Source of the DNA: GCA-003244245 sp035276605
GTDB taxonomy: Bacteria; Actinomycetota; Actinomycetes; Mycobacteriales; Pseudonocardiaceae
Assembly: GCA_035276605.1 (NCBI GenBank)
Contig: DATELN010000171.1
Location: forward strand, 1-59,661
Direction: 5' to 3'
Length of the DNA: 59,661 nucleotides
The notes under the pieces are model-generated. The model ran no database searches, was not told where the DNA came from, and worked only from the letters and a program-made list of their open reading frames with translations. Made by a program: the position numbers and the translations under genes. Positions 46,617 through 55,432 of this stretch are shown piece by piece. Numbering within the stretch: position 1 is the stretch's first letter; the number at the start of each line of letters is the position of its first letter.

Positions 46617-47081
46617 ATGGCGTTTGCTACGCCCGAGGAAAGATTCGGTATCAGGTTCAGAAGCAGCGGCAGGACGTTCGAGCAGAACTTCTCGCTGCTT
46701 CTTGGCACCGTCTACGTCGTCGGCGGCATTATCGGTTTCGTCCTCACCGGTTTCGCGAAGATCACCGAGATGACTAATCATGAGCTTTTCGGGATCTTCC
46801 TGATCAACCCGTACCACAACATCATTCACATAGGTCTCGGTGCGTTCTGGCTGCTCGGGGCGTTCGCGCTGACCCCTGCCGGCAACGAGGGGTTGAACAT
46901 CGCCATCGGCGGTATCTACGCGCTGGCTACCGTGATCGGCTGGCTGGGCTACTTTTCCCTGCTGTCGATTCCGCCTGGCCCGGTCGGAGACCAGTTTCTG
47001 CACTTGATTACCGCACTGGTTACCCTGATCTTCGGCACCGGCCTGATCAGCGCGGGGAGGCGACAAGCCGCAACCGCATAG
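46617..47081 (+). CDS. DUF4383 membrane protein
   Basis: Four-helix membrane protein, 154 aa, of the DUF4383 family, unknown function. The FEQNFSLLLGTVYVVGGIIG opening, NHELFGIFLINPYHNIIHIG (polar loop with His between helices 1 and 2) and GLGAFWLLG are family features. It is often found under stress sigma control in actinomycetes (general knowledge; not shown here). ATG follows GGAAGGGG eight bases upstream. A hairpin separates it from ask, so despite sharing direction they are likely separate units. Confidence 0.85.
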   Translation: MAFATPEERFGIRFRSSGRTFEQNFSLLLGTVYVVGGIIGFVLTGFAKITEMTNHELFGIFLINPYHNIIHIGLGAFWLLGAFALTPAGNEGLNIAIGGIYALATVIGWLGYFSLLSIPPGPVGDQFLHLITALVTLIFGTGLISAGRRQAATA

Positions 47082-47094
47082 GCGAAGCTTTTCG

Positions 47095-47126
47095 GGCCGT
47101 GTCCCTTGGTATCGGGGGGCACGGCC
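47095..47126 (+). terminator. Terminator-like hairpin before ask
   Basis: GGCCGTGTCCC (47095-47105) pairs with GGGGCACGGCC (47116-47126) with one G-T pair. It stops DUF4383 transcripts or acts within the ask leader. Confidence 0.6.
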
Positions 47127-47156
47127 TATTCGTGTGTGGCCAGATGGGAGGTCGGT

Positions 47157-48422
47157 GTGGCGCTCGTCGTCCAGAAGTACGGTGGCTCGTCGGTGGACGG
47201 CGCCGAGCGGATCAAGAAGGTAGCCGACCGGATCGTCGAGACCCGCCAGGACGGTAACGAGGTGGTGGTAGTGGTCTCGGCGATGGGTGACACCTCTGAC
47301 GAGCTGCTCGACCTCGCTGCGGAGGTGTCGTCGCAACCCCATCAGCGTGAGCTGGACATGCTGCTCACCGCGGGAGAGCGGATCTCCAACGCGCTGGTCG
47401 CGATGGCGGTACATGATCGCGGTGTGGATGCTCGCTCGTTCACCGGCTCGCAGGCCGGAGTGATCACCACCGCCGCGCACGGCCGGGCCCGCATCATCGA
47501 TGTGACGCCCAGCAGGGTGCGCCGCGCGTTGGACCAGGGCGCGGTGGCGCTGGTGGCCGGATTCCAGGGTGTGTCCCAAGACACCAAGGATGTGACCACC
47601 TTGGGTCGCGGCGGCTCCGACGTCACGGCCGTGGCGTTGGCTGCGGCGCTCAAGGCGGATGTCTGCGAGATCTACACCGACGTCGACGGGGTGTACTCCG
47701 CCGATCCGCGGATCGTGCCCAACGCCCGCAAGCTGGACACCATCAGCTACGAAGAGATGCTGGAGATGGCGGCCAGCGGGGCCCGGGTGCTGATGTTGCG
47801 ATGCGTCGAATACGCCCGGCGCAATTCCGTCGCGGTGCACGTCCGCTCGTCGTTTAGCCGCAATCGCGGCACCATGGTGGCTGGATCAGTGGAGGATCTC
47901 ACCATGGAACAGGCCATGCTCACCGGCGTTGCGCACGACCGGTCCGAGTCGAAGATCACCGTCATGGGGGTGCCCGACGAGCTGGGCAAGGCCGCCCACA
48001 TCTTCCGTGTCATCGCCGACGCCGAACTCAACATCGACATGGTGCTGCAGAACATCTCGCACAGCGACACCCGCCGCACCGATGTCACCTTCACGCTACC
48101 CAAGCTGGACGCCTCCATCGCGGTCAAGGCGTTGCGGGAGGCGCAGGCGAAGATCGGTTTTGAGGATGTGCTGTGCGATAACCATGTCGGCAAGGTGTCA
48201 CTAATCGGCGCGGGGATGCGCTCACACCCGGGGGTCACCGCCCGGTTCTGCGAGGCGCTGGCCGAGGCCGGAGTGAACATTGAGACCATCAACACCTCCG
48301 AAATCCGGATCTCCGTGCTGGTCCGTGCCGAGCAGCTAGACGACGCGGTGCGCGCCATCCACCAAGCCTTCGACCTGGGCGGAGACGAGCCAGCCATCGT
48401 CTATGCCGGTAGCGGACGGTGA
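47157..48422 (+). CDS. ask: Aspartate kinase, alpha subunit
   Basis: First enzyme of the aspartate family (lysine, threonine, methionine, diaminopimelate), 421 aa. Kinase domain: VQKYGGSSV (about 5-13), the GFQG and TLGRGGSDVTAVAL motifs, and EIYTDVDGVYSADPR. C-terminal ACT domains carry GVPDELGKAAHIFRVIAD and VEKS-like allosteric stretches, as in the lysine-plus-threonine-inhibited actinobacterial enzyme. GTG 47157 follows GGGAGGT; the open frame to 47106 is rejected. It overlaps asd by four bases (GTGA), the conserved ask-asd operon, which would be feedback-regulated at the enzyme level. An internal start (47904) likely makes the beta subunit. Confidence 0.95.
   Translation: MALVVQKYGGSSVDGAERIKKVADRIVETRQDGNEVVVVVSAMGDTSDELLDLAAEVSSQPHQRELDMLLTAGERISNALVAMAVHDRGVDARSFTGSQAGVITTAAHGRARIIDVTPSRVRRALDQGAVALVAGFQGVSQDTKDVTTLGRGGSDVTAVALAAALKADVCEIYTDVDGVYSADPRIVPNARKLDTISYEEMLEMAASGARVLMLRCVEYARRNSVAVHVRSSFSRNRGTMVAGSVEDLTMEQAMLTGVAHDRSESKITVMGVPDELGKAAHIFRVIADAELNIDMVLQNISHSDTRRTDVTFTLPKLDASIAVKALREAQAKIGFEDVLCDNHVGKVSLIGAGMRSHPGVTARFCEALAEAGVNIETINTSEIRISVLVRAEQLDDAVRAIHQAFDLGGDEPAIVYAGSGR
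47904..48422 (+). other. Internal start: aspartate kinase beta subunit
   Basis: ATG 47904 (codon 250) has GGAGG at 47891-47895, spacing eight. The peptide starting MEQAMLTGV would equal the ACT-only beta subunit known in Corynebacterium lysC and Mycobacterium ask, which assembles with alpha subunits and binds effector. Confidence 0.65.
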
Positions 48423-49549
48423 GCCCGGGTGCGGGTGTCCCGCAACACATGGGTGCGGGTGTCCCGCAACACACGGGTGCGGGTGTCGCACAAGACGCTG
48501 CGCCTACGCTCGCCGTCGTCGGCGCCACCGGTGCCGTCGGCAGCGTTATGATCGACATCATCAACTCGCGGCCGTCGGTGCCGTGGGGTGAGATTCGGTT
48601 GATCGCGTCGGCCCGCTCAGCGGGCAAGCACATCACGGTGCGAGGCGCACCACACGTCGTGGTCGAGCTGATCCCGGAGGCGTTCGACGGCGTAGACATC
48701 GCGATGTTCGACGTGCCCGACGAGGTCTCCCTGCAGTGGGCCCCGATCGCGGTGCAGCACGGAGCCGTGGTGGTGGACAACTCTGCTGCCTTCCGGATGG
48801 ACCCTGAAGTGCCGCTGGTTGTCCCGGAGGTCAACGCAGCCGACGCGGCTGTGCGGCCGAAGGGAGTAGTCGCCAATCCCAACTGCACGACCCTGTCGAT
48901 GATGACCGCGGTCGGTGCGTTGCACCGTCAGTTCAGTCTTACCGAACTGGTAGTGGCCAGCTACCAGGCCGCTTCGGGCGCCGGCCGGGCCGGGGTGGAC
49001 CGGCTCTACGCCGAACTCGCCGCGGTGGCCGGTAAGAACGTCGGGCTGCGTGCTGGGGACGTCACCGAGGCGCTGGCCGCGGCAGGGTTGCCCGAGCAGT
49101 CACCGTTCCCGGCGCCGCTGGCGATGAACGTGGTGCCCTGGGCCGGCTCGCTCAAGGCGGACGGCTGGAGCTCCGAGGAGCTCAAGGTCCGCAACGAGTC
49201 CCGCAAGATCCTCGGCATCCCGGATTTGAAGGTTTCCGCTACCTGCGTGCGGGTCCCGGTGGTGACTACCCACGCGCTGGCGGTGCACGCGGTGTTCGCC
49301 CAGCCAGTCACCGTGGAAAAGGTCCGCACGGTGCTCGCCGGGCAACCGAGCATCGTGGTGGCCGATGATCCGGACGCGGGGATGTGGCCGACTCCGGCCG
49401 CGGTGGTCGGTACCGACCCGACCTACGTCGGCCGGATCCGGCAATCCCTGGACTTTCCCAATACGCTGGACTTCTTCGTCTGCGGAGACAATCTGCGCAA
49501 AGGTGCGGCGTTGAACACTTACGAGATCGCTGAACTGCTCGCGGACTAG
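48419..49549 (+). CDS. asd: Aspartate-semialdehyde dehydrogenase
   Basis: Reduces aspartyl phosphate to aspartate semialdehyde with NADPH; 376 aa. The Rossmann VVGATGAVG (about 33-41), the catalytic Cys156 in ANPNCTTLS, and the substrate-binding ESRKILGIPDLKVSATCVRV with NLRKGAALNT near the C-terminus are intact. The first ~28 residues are unlike other asd proteins: they are GAGVPQH(M/T) repeats encoded by a 24-base tandem repeat. Start GTG 48419 overlaps ask (GTGA); the in-frame ATG at 48449 could also be used. The repeat may thus extend the coupling zone without touching the fold. Confidence 0.95.
   Translation: MSPGAGVPQHMGAGVPQHTGAGVAQDAAPTLAVVGATGAVGSVMIDIINSRPSVPWGEIRLIASARSAGKHITVRGAPHVVVELIPEAFDGVDIAMFDVPDEVSLQWAPIAVQHGAVVVDNSAAFRMDPEVPLVVPEVNAADAAVRPKGVVANPNCTTLSMMTAVGALHRQFSLTELVVASYQAASGAGRAGVDRLYAELAAVAGKNVGLRAGDVTEALAAAGLPEQSPFPAPLAMNVVPWAGSLKADGWSSEELKVRNESRKILGIPDLKVSATCVRVPVVTTHALAVHAVFAQPVTVEKVRTVLAGQPSIVVADDPDAGMWPTPAAVVGTDPTYVGRIRQSLDFPNTLDFFVCGDNLRKGAALNTYEIAELLAD
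48427..48496 (+). repeat. 24-base in-frame tandem repeat in asd
   Basis: Units 48427-48450, 48451-48474 and a partial third encode GAGVPQH repeats. Core GGGTGCGGGTGTCCCGC; similar in style to the 22-base repeats elsewhere. Confidence 0.7.
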
Positions 49550-49600
49550 CAGCCAGGACGCAGTCGAAACCGGCGCGTACACCAGGAGAGCGGATCGGGG

Positions 49601-50611
49601 GTGCAGGTGCGAAAGGTCGGGCACGCCGTCGCGTCGGTGCTGGTGACGGCGGTGCTCACCGGCATGTTCGCGCTGATCCATCCGGCGCCGGCGTCCGCGC
49701 ACCTCGTGGGCACCGGCGGATCGCCCACGGACTACCGCACGACGGTAACCGCGATCCGGCCGGGGGTTCCGACCGTAGTGGTGACCGTGGGCCTAGGTGG
49801 GCAATGGGTGCGCGTCACCAACCACGGCGCGGCGGCGATCGTGGTCCGGGGCTACCGAGGTGAGCCATTCCTGCGGCTATCAGGCAACCAGGTGCAGGTC
49901 AATGAGCTCAGTGCCACCGCGGCCGAGACCGTGCGGACTCAGCGCGCCGTCGCATCAGCCGACCCGGCCGCCGAGCCCCGGTGGACCCAGCTGCAGACCG
50001 GAGACAACGCCACCTGGACAGACGCGCGCATCAATGAACCGCCGTCGTCTGGACCGAGCGTGTCCTGGACGCTGCCGCTGGTGGTGGACGGCCAGCAGGT
50101 CACCGTGGCCGGCACCACCGAGCGAATACCCCCACCGTCGCCGGTGCCATGGATCGTTGGGCTGGCAATCCTCGCCGTCGCGGTCGCCGCTATCGGGTGG
50201 ACCCGCAACTGGCATCGCCCGATGGCGGCCGTCGTCGCAGTCGGCATCCTGGCCTTCGTGGCGCACGTGCTCGGTACCGGGTTCGCGCCGCAACAAAGCG
50301 GGCCGGTCTTCGGTTGGGTAGGAGTCGGTCTGGTGGCCGGGTTCAGCTTGTTGATCGGTGCTGTGGCGGTGCGCAGCACGCTGCGCCGCAGCCAATCGGC
50401 GCCCGACCGGCTGGTCACGGTCGGCGCCATGGTCTTGATTCTGGCCGCCACCGACATCACCGTGCTGTGGAACTCGCAGTTGCCGTTCGCCGGGCCGGCC
50501 GTGCTCGACCGGGGCTTGACCGCGCTCGCCTACGCGATCGCGCTGGGGCTGATCGTGGGCGGAGTGCGCCTGGTGCGCGTGACCCGTGCCCAAGGCGCTC
50601 GGTCCGCGTGA
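49601..50611 (+). CDS. Exported protein with N-terminal His, multi-TM
   Basis: 336 aa. A signal peptide (residues 1-33, cut after PASA) would leave His34 as first residue of HLVGTGGSPTDYRT, a pattern known in actinomycetes beside copper-related membrane genes. An extracytoplasmic beta-rich domain (about 34-185) is followed by about five membrane helices (about 185-330). A free N-terminal His with nearby side chains can bind copper in CopC/LPMO-like proteins, which is inference here. GTG 49601 follows AGGAGAG at about ten bases. The stop codon overlaps the next gene by one base, so the two membrane proteins are a coupled pair. Confidence 0.7.
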   Translation: MQVRKVGHAVASVLVTAVLTGMFALIHPAPASAHLVGTGGSPTDYRTTVTAIRPGVPTVVVTVGLGGQWVRVTNHGAAAIVVRGYRGEPFLRLSGNQVQVNELSATAAETVRTQRAVASADPAAEPRWTQLQTGDNATWTDARINEPPSSGPSVSWTLPLVVDGQQVTVAGTTERIPPPSPVPWIVGLAILAVAVAAIGWTRNWHRPMAAVVAVGILAFVAHVLGTGFAPQQSGPVFGWVGVGLVAGFSLLIGAVAVRSTLRRSQSAPDRLVTVGAMVLILAATDITVLWNSQLPFAGPAVLDRGLTALAYAIALGLIVGGVRLVRVTRAQGARSA

Positions 50612-51930
50612 TGTTCGGGTGGACCACGCAGTTCCTCGCACACGGCATCGAAGGTCGGCGCGACCTGCCGTTACCGCTGGATCTGCTGGTGCAGGGCGCG
50701 GTGCTGGCGTTGCTGGCTTCTTTTTTCGGGCTCGGCTTGCTGTGGCGATCGCCACGGTTGCGGGCCGGCGCGGCAGGGCGGCCGGTGCCGCTACCGGTCC
50801 AGGAACTCGTGGACAGCGCCGGCTTCCGGTGGTCGCTGCGCGTGTTTGGCTTGCTGGCCACGGCCTACGTGCTCGCTACCGCGGTGCTGGTGCCTGCTGA
50901 CGAGCCAAACCCGCTGCCCTATGTGGTGTATGTGCTGTGGTGGGTAGGGATCGTGCCGCTGTCACTGCTGTTCGGTCCGGTGTGGCGGCGGGTCAACCCG
51001 CTACGCACCCTTCACGCGCTGCTGGCCCGTATCACCCGGGTTCCCGCCGACCGCGGGCTGGTGTCGCTACCGCGCTGGGTCGGCTACTGGCCGGCGGCCC
51101 TGTCGCTGCTGTCGTTCGTGTGGCTGGAGCTGGCTGCCCCGGGCCGCGACTCGGTGACCGTGCTGCTGCTGTATCTCGGCTGCTATGCCGCCGTCCACCT
51201 CGGCGCGGCACTGGTCTTCGGCGATCAGTGGTTCGCCACCGGCGACGGGTTCGAGGTCTACTCCTCGGTTGTGGCCACCATGTCACCGTTCGGTCGACGC
51301 GACGATGGCAATCTCGTGGTGCGCAACCCCCTGGACGGGGCCGCCACGTTCGGGCCCGCACCGGGTGTTGTGGTATTGATCGCCGTGCTGCTGGGATCGA
51401 CGTTCTTCGACACCATCTCGGGTTCATCGCAGTGGGCAGCCGCCACCCAATCGGTGCCGGTCCCGGCCACGTTGCTGAACACTGCCGGGTTGCTCGTCAT
51501 GATCACGCTGGTGGCTATCACGTTCATCGGCGCCACCTTGCTGGCCGGGCGCGCCGGTCACCGGGGCCGCAGGCCGGTGCCCGGCTTGCTCGCACACACC
51601 ATCATTCCCATCGTGGTGGGATACGTCATCGCGCACTACTTTTCGTTGCTGCTCTATCAGGGTCAGCAGGGCGTCACGTTGCTCGCCGGCCCGCTGGATA
51701 GCCATACCGCAATGACCCCGGTGGTCAACTACGGCTTGATTACCACCACCGGTATCGCCCTTGTCCAGGTGACCGCCGTCGTAGTGGGTCACGTCCTTGC
51801 CGTGATCAGCGCCCACGACCGCTCGGTTGCTTTATTTCCTCAGGCAGAGGCCATCATCGGGCAGCTTCCGTTGATGGTCCTGATGGTCGGCTACACGGTG
51901 GGTGGCCTGACCCTGCTGTTCGCCGCCTAA
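50611..51930 (+). CDS. FedB-like multi-TM protein
   Basis: About ten membrane helices, 439 aa. The N-terminus FLAHGIEGRRDLPLP matches the start of a family often annotated as fenitrothion hydrolase FedB, whose members share GRxDLPxP and large membrane bodies. Catalysis is not proven for the family and no pesticide role is implied. It has LYQGQQGVTLLAGPLDSH in the long loop after helix 8. It overlaps the exported His protein by one base (TGATG); a GTG at 50608 is also in frame. A joint transport or membrane-metal role is inferred. Confidence 0.7.
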   Translation: MFGWTTQFLAHGIEGRRDLPLPLDLLVQGAVLALLASFFGLGLLWRSPRLRAGAAGRPVPLPVQELVDSAGFRWSLRVFGLLATAYVLATAVLVPADEPNPLPYVVYVLWWVGIVPLSLLFGPVWRRVNPLRTLHALLARITRVPADRGLVSLPRWVGYWPAALSLLSFVWLELAAPGRDSVTVLLLYLGCYAAVHLGAALVFGDQWFATGDGFEVYSSVVATMSPFGRRDDGNLVVRNPLDGAATFGPAPGVVVLIAVLLGSTFFDTISGSSQWAAATQSVPVPATLLNTAGLLVMITLVAITFIGATLLAGRAGHRGRRPVPGLLAHTIIPIVVGYVIAHYFSLLLYQGQQGVTLLAGPLDSHTAMTPVVNYGLITTTGIALVQVTAVVVGHVLAVISAHDRSVALFPQAEAIIGQLPLMVLMVGYTVGGLTLLFAA

Positions 51931-52041
51931 CTCGAGCGTCTGGTTTGGCCAATTCCGGGCTTGCGATGCGGTTTGGCGGCGCCCGGTGACGGGTAACGCG
52001 TGGCGGAGCTGTCAACGATTTCCTGGCGCCTAGGCGAGTAG

Positions 52042-53151
52042 ATGACCAGAGCAAAAAATGCGATTTCGATCGACCGCATCGAGGTCTCGAGCTACCAGAT
52101 CCCGACCGACAGCCCGGAGTCGGACGGCACCCTCACATGGGATTCGACCACGCTGGTGCTGGTGGCCGCGCACGCCAGCGGGGAAGCCGGCATCGGCTAC
52201 ACCTACGGTGGGTCCTCGGTGGCCACGGTGGTGAGCAGCAAGCTCGCCGGGGTAGTCACCGGCCAGGATGCGCTCACCCCCGCAGCGTCGTGGGCCGCGA
52301 TGCAACATGCGGTGCGCAATCTGGGCAAGCCCGGTGTGGTGGCGATGGCGATCTCCGCGGTGGACATCGCCCTATGGGACCTCCAAGCGCGCCTGTTGGA
52401 GTTGCCCCTGGCGACCGCGATCGGTGCGGTGCACGAGGCCACGCCGATCTACGGCAGTGGCGGCTTCACCTCCTACGACAACGCCACCCTGGCCGACCAG
52501 CTCGCCGGGTGGGTCGAGGCGGGCATCCCGCGGGTGAAGATGAAGGTCGGTCGCGATCCTGATGCCGACCGGCAGCGCTTACTGGCGGCGCGCCAGGCGA
52601 TCGGCGACGCGACAGCGCTGTTTGTGGACGCTAACGGCGCCTACACCCGCAAGGACGCGTTGCTGTGGGCGCAGCGGTTCAGCGAGCACGGGGTGCGTTG
52701 GTTCGAGGAGCCGGTCAGCTCCGACGACCTGGCGGGCCTGCGGTTGCTGCGGGATCGCGGACCGGGCGGGATGGACATCGCGGCCGGCGAGTACGGCTAC
52801 CACCTGCCCTACTTCCAGCAGATGCTGGACGCCGACGCGGTGGACTGCCTGCAGGCCGATGTGACGCGGGCGCTGGGCATCTCGGGGGTGTTACGCGTGG
52901 CCGCGCTGTGCGACGCGCGCAGCATCGACCTGTCGCTGCACTGCGCACCGCTGGTCAGCGCGCACGTCGGGACCGCGGTATGGCATCTGCGGCACCTGGA
53001 GTACTTCCACGACCACGTCCGCATCGAGCGGATCGCCTTCGACGGGGTACTCCAGCCGCAACCCGGTGGCGTACTGCGCCCGGACCGGTCCCGCCCAGGG
53101 CTGGGCTTGGACGTCAAGCACGCCGACCTCGAGCAGTACCGCGCCGGATGA
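52042..53151 (+). CDS. Mandelate racemase/enolase superfamily enzyme
   Basis: 369 aa, (beta/alpha)7-beta barrel with capping domain. Metal ligands D196 (FVDANGAY), E222 (FEEPV) and E250 (AGEYG); catalytic Lys166/Lys168 in RVKMKVG and His300 in SLHCAPL. These residues allow abstraction of an alpha-proton from a carboxylate acid sugar or amide; the substrate cannot be fixed. The reading is consistent with the MR subgroup. No sugar pathway is adjacent. Its last 38 bases overlap the tail of the convergent lipid-synthase gene. The ATG has only a weak AGGCGAG upstream. Confidence 0.88.
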   Translation: MTRAKNAISIDRIEVSSYQIPTDSPESDGTLTWDSTTLVLVAAHASGEAGIGYTYGGSSVATVVSSKLAGVVTGQDALTPAASWAAMQHAVRNLGKPGVVAMAISAVDIALWDLQARLLELPLATAIGAVHEATPIYGSGGFTSYDNATLADQLAGWVEAGIPRVKMKVGRDPDADRQRLLAARQAIGDATALFVDANGAYTRKDALLWAQRFSEHGVRWFEEPVSSDDLAGLRLLRDRGPGGMDIAAGEYGYHLPYFQQMLDADAVDCLQADVTRALGISGVLRVAALCDARSIDLSLHCAPLVSAHVGTAVWHLRHLEYFHDHVRIERIAFDGVLQPQPGGVLRPDRSRPGLGLDVKHADLEQYRAG

Positions 53152-55432
53152 GCCCCGCACTTAGGTCGGATATGGACGAACCGTTGCGTACCGCCAGCGC
53201 GGCAACGACCAGGGTGGCTGAGGTGAGGTGCTGTAGGTCGAAAAGTCGGTGGTAGGCCACTGCGACGACGGTTAGCCCGCCCAGAATCGCGGTGAGGGTC
53301 AGTTGCCGCCATCGCCCTGGCGGCAGACTCCAGGCGAGGGCGGCAGCGAGTGCCCAACCGCCCGCGGAGGATCCGACGTCCGGTGTGGCGGCCAGCTGCG
53401 CTGCCTGGTCGCTGCTCGCGGCGGCTAGGTGTAAACCGAGCAGGATGGGGATGGCGCTCAGCCAGTCACCGCCAAAGAAGATCAGCGGTGTGCTGCGGCT
53501 GCCCAGTCGCCATTCTGCAAGTGGTACTACCACGGCGAGCAGGAGCAGATTGGACCACGCGAATCCGGCCGTGGTCTGCAGCAGCGGGGCGGTAACGAGC
53601 CGCCACAGTTGGCCCGTGGCCAGGTGGTGCCAGTTCAGTCCGAAGTGGCGCAATAACTGGGCGTGCAGCCGTGGGTCGAGAGCGGTTGCGGTCATGATCC
53701 ACAGCTGCAGAGTGGCGAACGCGGCGCTGACCGGGAAGCGGCGCAACAGCACGCTGAGGCGCCGGCGCAGACCGCGTGGGTCGGGTAGTTCACCGGCTCT
53801 GGCCACGGCGGCAGCTGCTGTGGGCAGGTCGGTGTCGGAGCGGTAGACGAGGTAGCGCGGCTGCCACTGGGGGTGCCATTTGTCCTTGTACGCCCGCAAG
53901 CCGGTGAAGTTGAAGGCCGCGCCGCCGTGCTCATAGAGCAGCCTGATCGCCCGTCCTGGCAGGCCTGGCTGGTTACCTGCGCCGGCCAGCGGGGCGAGAC
54001 CGAGGTTGACCCCCTGGTAGCCGGCCGCCCGGAACCGTTCGATGAGCGCCACAAGCAGCTGGTCCATCACTCCATTGACCGCGTCAGGGCGCCGGCGCAT
54101 AAGGTCGAATGACGCATCAGGTGAGCGATAAGCAGGCAGCACGTTGGCGAATGCCTGGATGTCGCCGGCGTTGTCGACCACCGCGACGACCGGTGTATTG
54201 CGTAGATACGCCGGGTCGAAGCGGCCCAGCGTGAAGGTGCGCTCACGGTGCCCACCCGCGGCCATCCAGGCGTCGGAAACCTCCCGCAGGGCGGCGAGCG
54301 TTGTCTCGTCGACGGGGTGGGGCAGATCGACTACCCGATAACCGGCCCGCTGGCAGCGGCGCAGCGCCGAACGCAGACTTTTGGCTTCTCGGCCCTCGAG
54401 CTGGAATGACTGCAGCTCGACAATCGCCTCTTCGCCGATTTTCAGCGCCTTGAGGCCAATACCTGTCAACAGATCCCGACCGGCCGGGGTCACCTGATGA
54501 AACACCGGCACCCAACCGTTGAACGCGCAGAACTCCAGAAACGCGGTAGCCACCGCCCGGGTGGAACCGTCGCGCCCGATCGGCTCGCCCAGCGCCACCG
54601 CGACCGAACCAACCACGGTGTAGCCGATAAACGCCTCACCGTCGGGCGCGAACAACCACGCCTTGTCGTCCAGCAGGTGAAAATGCGCCAGGCTGGTGGC
54701 CGCATACCGATCGAGCAGTTCCTTGACCCGGGCACGGTCCCGGCTCGGACCGGGACGAGCGACCACGGTCGCGACCAACCAGGCCAGCCCAACGATCACC
54801 ACGAAAAGCGCCGCGGTGCGCACCGACTCGATGAACCACCGGCCATGACGGGTCACCGGCTCCACATCGATCGGCAGCAAAAACAGCAACCGGCCGGCGT
54901 CACGCAGCGACGACCACACCGTGGTCGGACCCCGAACCTCGGCACCCAGCCAGTACAAGCCGACGGTGGCGTAGCCGAACACCGCGGCCAAGCCCCCAAC
55001 CAGCACCGCACTGCCTCGACGGGCCAACGCGGGATCGGAGCGGGCCACAAACACGCGACGGCTAGCCAGCAGGGCGATCAGCGCTGCCAGCGCGACCGCG
55101 GCACCGAGCAGATCCTGGTGCTTGATGTGGTGAGCGGGCAGCGAGGCGACCGCGGCAAGCAAAGCCGTCAACCAGGCAGCCCGCTTGGCGTGCAGCAGCC
55201 CACGCGCCACCATCAGCGCCGCGACACCAGCCGCGAGCAGCACATACCGGGCACCCACGATGGCGGCCACGGCGTAATCCACCCCGAGCAGCCCCGTCCG
55301 CAACGGTGGCCGGCTCGCCGCCGCGGCCACCACGTCAACCACGCCCATAATGGCCACTACAGCGGCTGTGACCCTCCGCACCCACATACCAGCGAGGCTG
55401 GTCGGCGGCAGTGCGACCGCGGTGACAGTCAC
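53114..55432 (-). CDS. MprF-like DUF2156 synthase with rhomboid-like tail
   Basis: 772 aa. The N-terminal ~200 residues form about six membrane helices. A DUF2156 acyltransferase (GNAT-like) domain follows (about 235-555; HFHLLDDKAWLFAPDGEAFI, EFCAFNGWVPVFHQVTP, LRSALRRCQRAGYRV, LYEHGGAAFNFTGLRAYKDKW), the aminoacyl-phosphatidylglycerol synthase core. The C-terminus (about 590-750) has rhomboid-like helices: GQLWRLVTAPLLQ, GSSAGGW at the catalytic-Ser position, and FDLQHLTSA at the His position. GTG 55432 overlaps the upstream flippase-like gene (GTGA). The likely product is a lipid with a positive charge that lowers cationic peptide binding. Start at 55738 rejected: residues there are Arg/Gly-rich. 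Confidence 0.85.
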   Translation of the reverse strand: MTVTAVALPPTSLAGMWVRRVTAAVVAIMGVVDVVAAAASRPPLRTGLLGVDYAVAAIVGARYVLLAAGVAALMVARGLLHAKRAAWLTALLAAVASLPAHHIKHQDLLGAAVALAALIALLASRRVFVARSDPALARRGSAVLVGGLAAVFGYATVGLYWLGAEVRGPTTVWSSLRDAGRLLFLLPIDVEPVTRHGRWFIESVRTAALFVVIVGLAWLVATVVARPGPSRDRARVKELLDRYAATSLAHFHLLDDKAWLFAPDGEAFIGYTVVGSVAVALGEPIGRDGSTRAVATAFLEFCAFNGWVPVFHQVTPAGRDLLTGIGLKALKIGEEAIVELQSFQLEGREAKSLRSALRRCQRAGYRVVDLPHPVDETTLAALREVSDAWMAAGGHRERTFTLGRFDPAYLRNTPVVAVVDNAGDIQAFANVLPAYRSPDASFDLMRRRPDAVNGVMDQLLVALIERFRAAGYQGVNLGLAPLAGAGNQPGLPGRAIRLLYEHGGAAFNFTGLRAYKDKWHPQWQPRYLVYRSDTDLPTAAAAVARAGELPDPRGLRRRLSVLLRRFPVSAAFATLQLWIMTATALDPRLHAQLLRHFGLNWHHLATGQLWRLVTAPLLQTTAGFAWSNLLLLAVVVPLAEWRLGSRSTPLIFFGGDWLSAIPILLGLHLAAASSDQAAQLAATPDVGSSAGGWALAAALAWSLPPGRWRQLTLTAILGGLTVVAVAYHRLFDLQHLTSATLVVAALAVRNGSSISDLSAGLIRRGTARGRRA

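Noticed and set aside
46473..47840. 455-residue minus-strand open frame
   Set aside because: Runs antisense through ask and DUF4383; His/Arg/Gly-rich and without family motifs.
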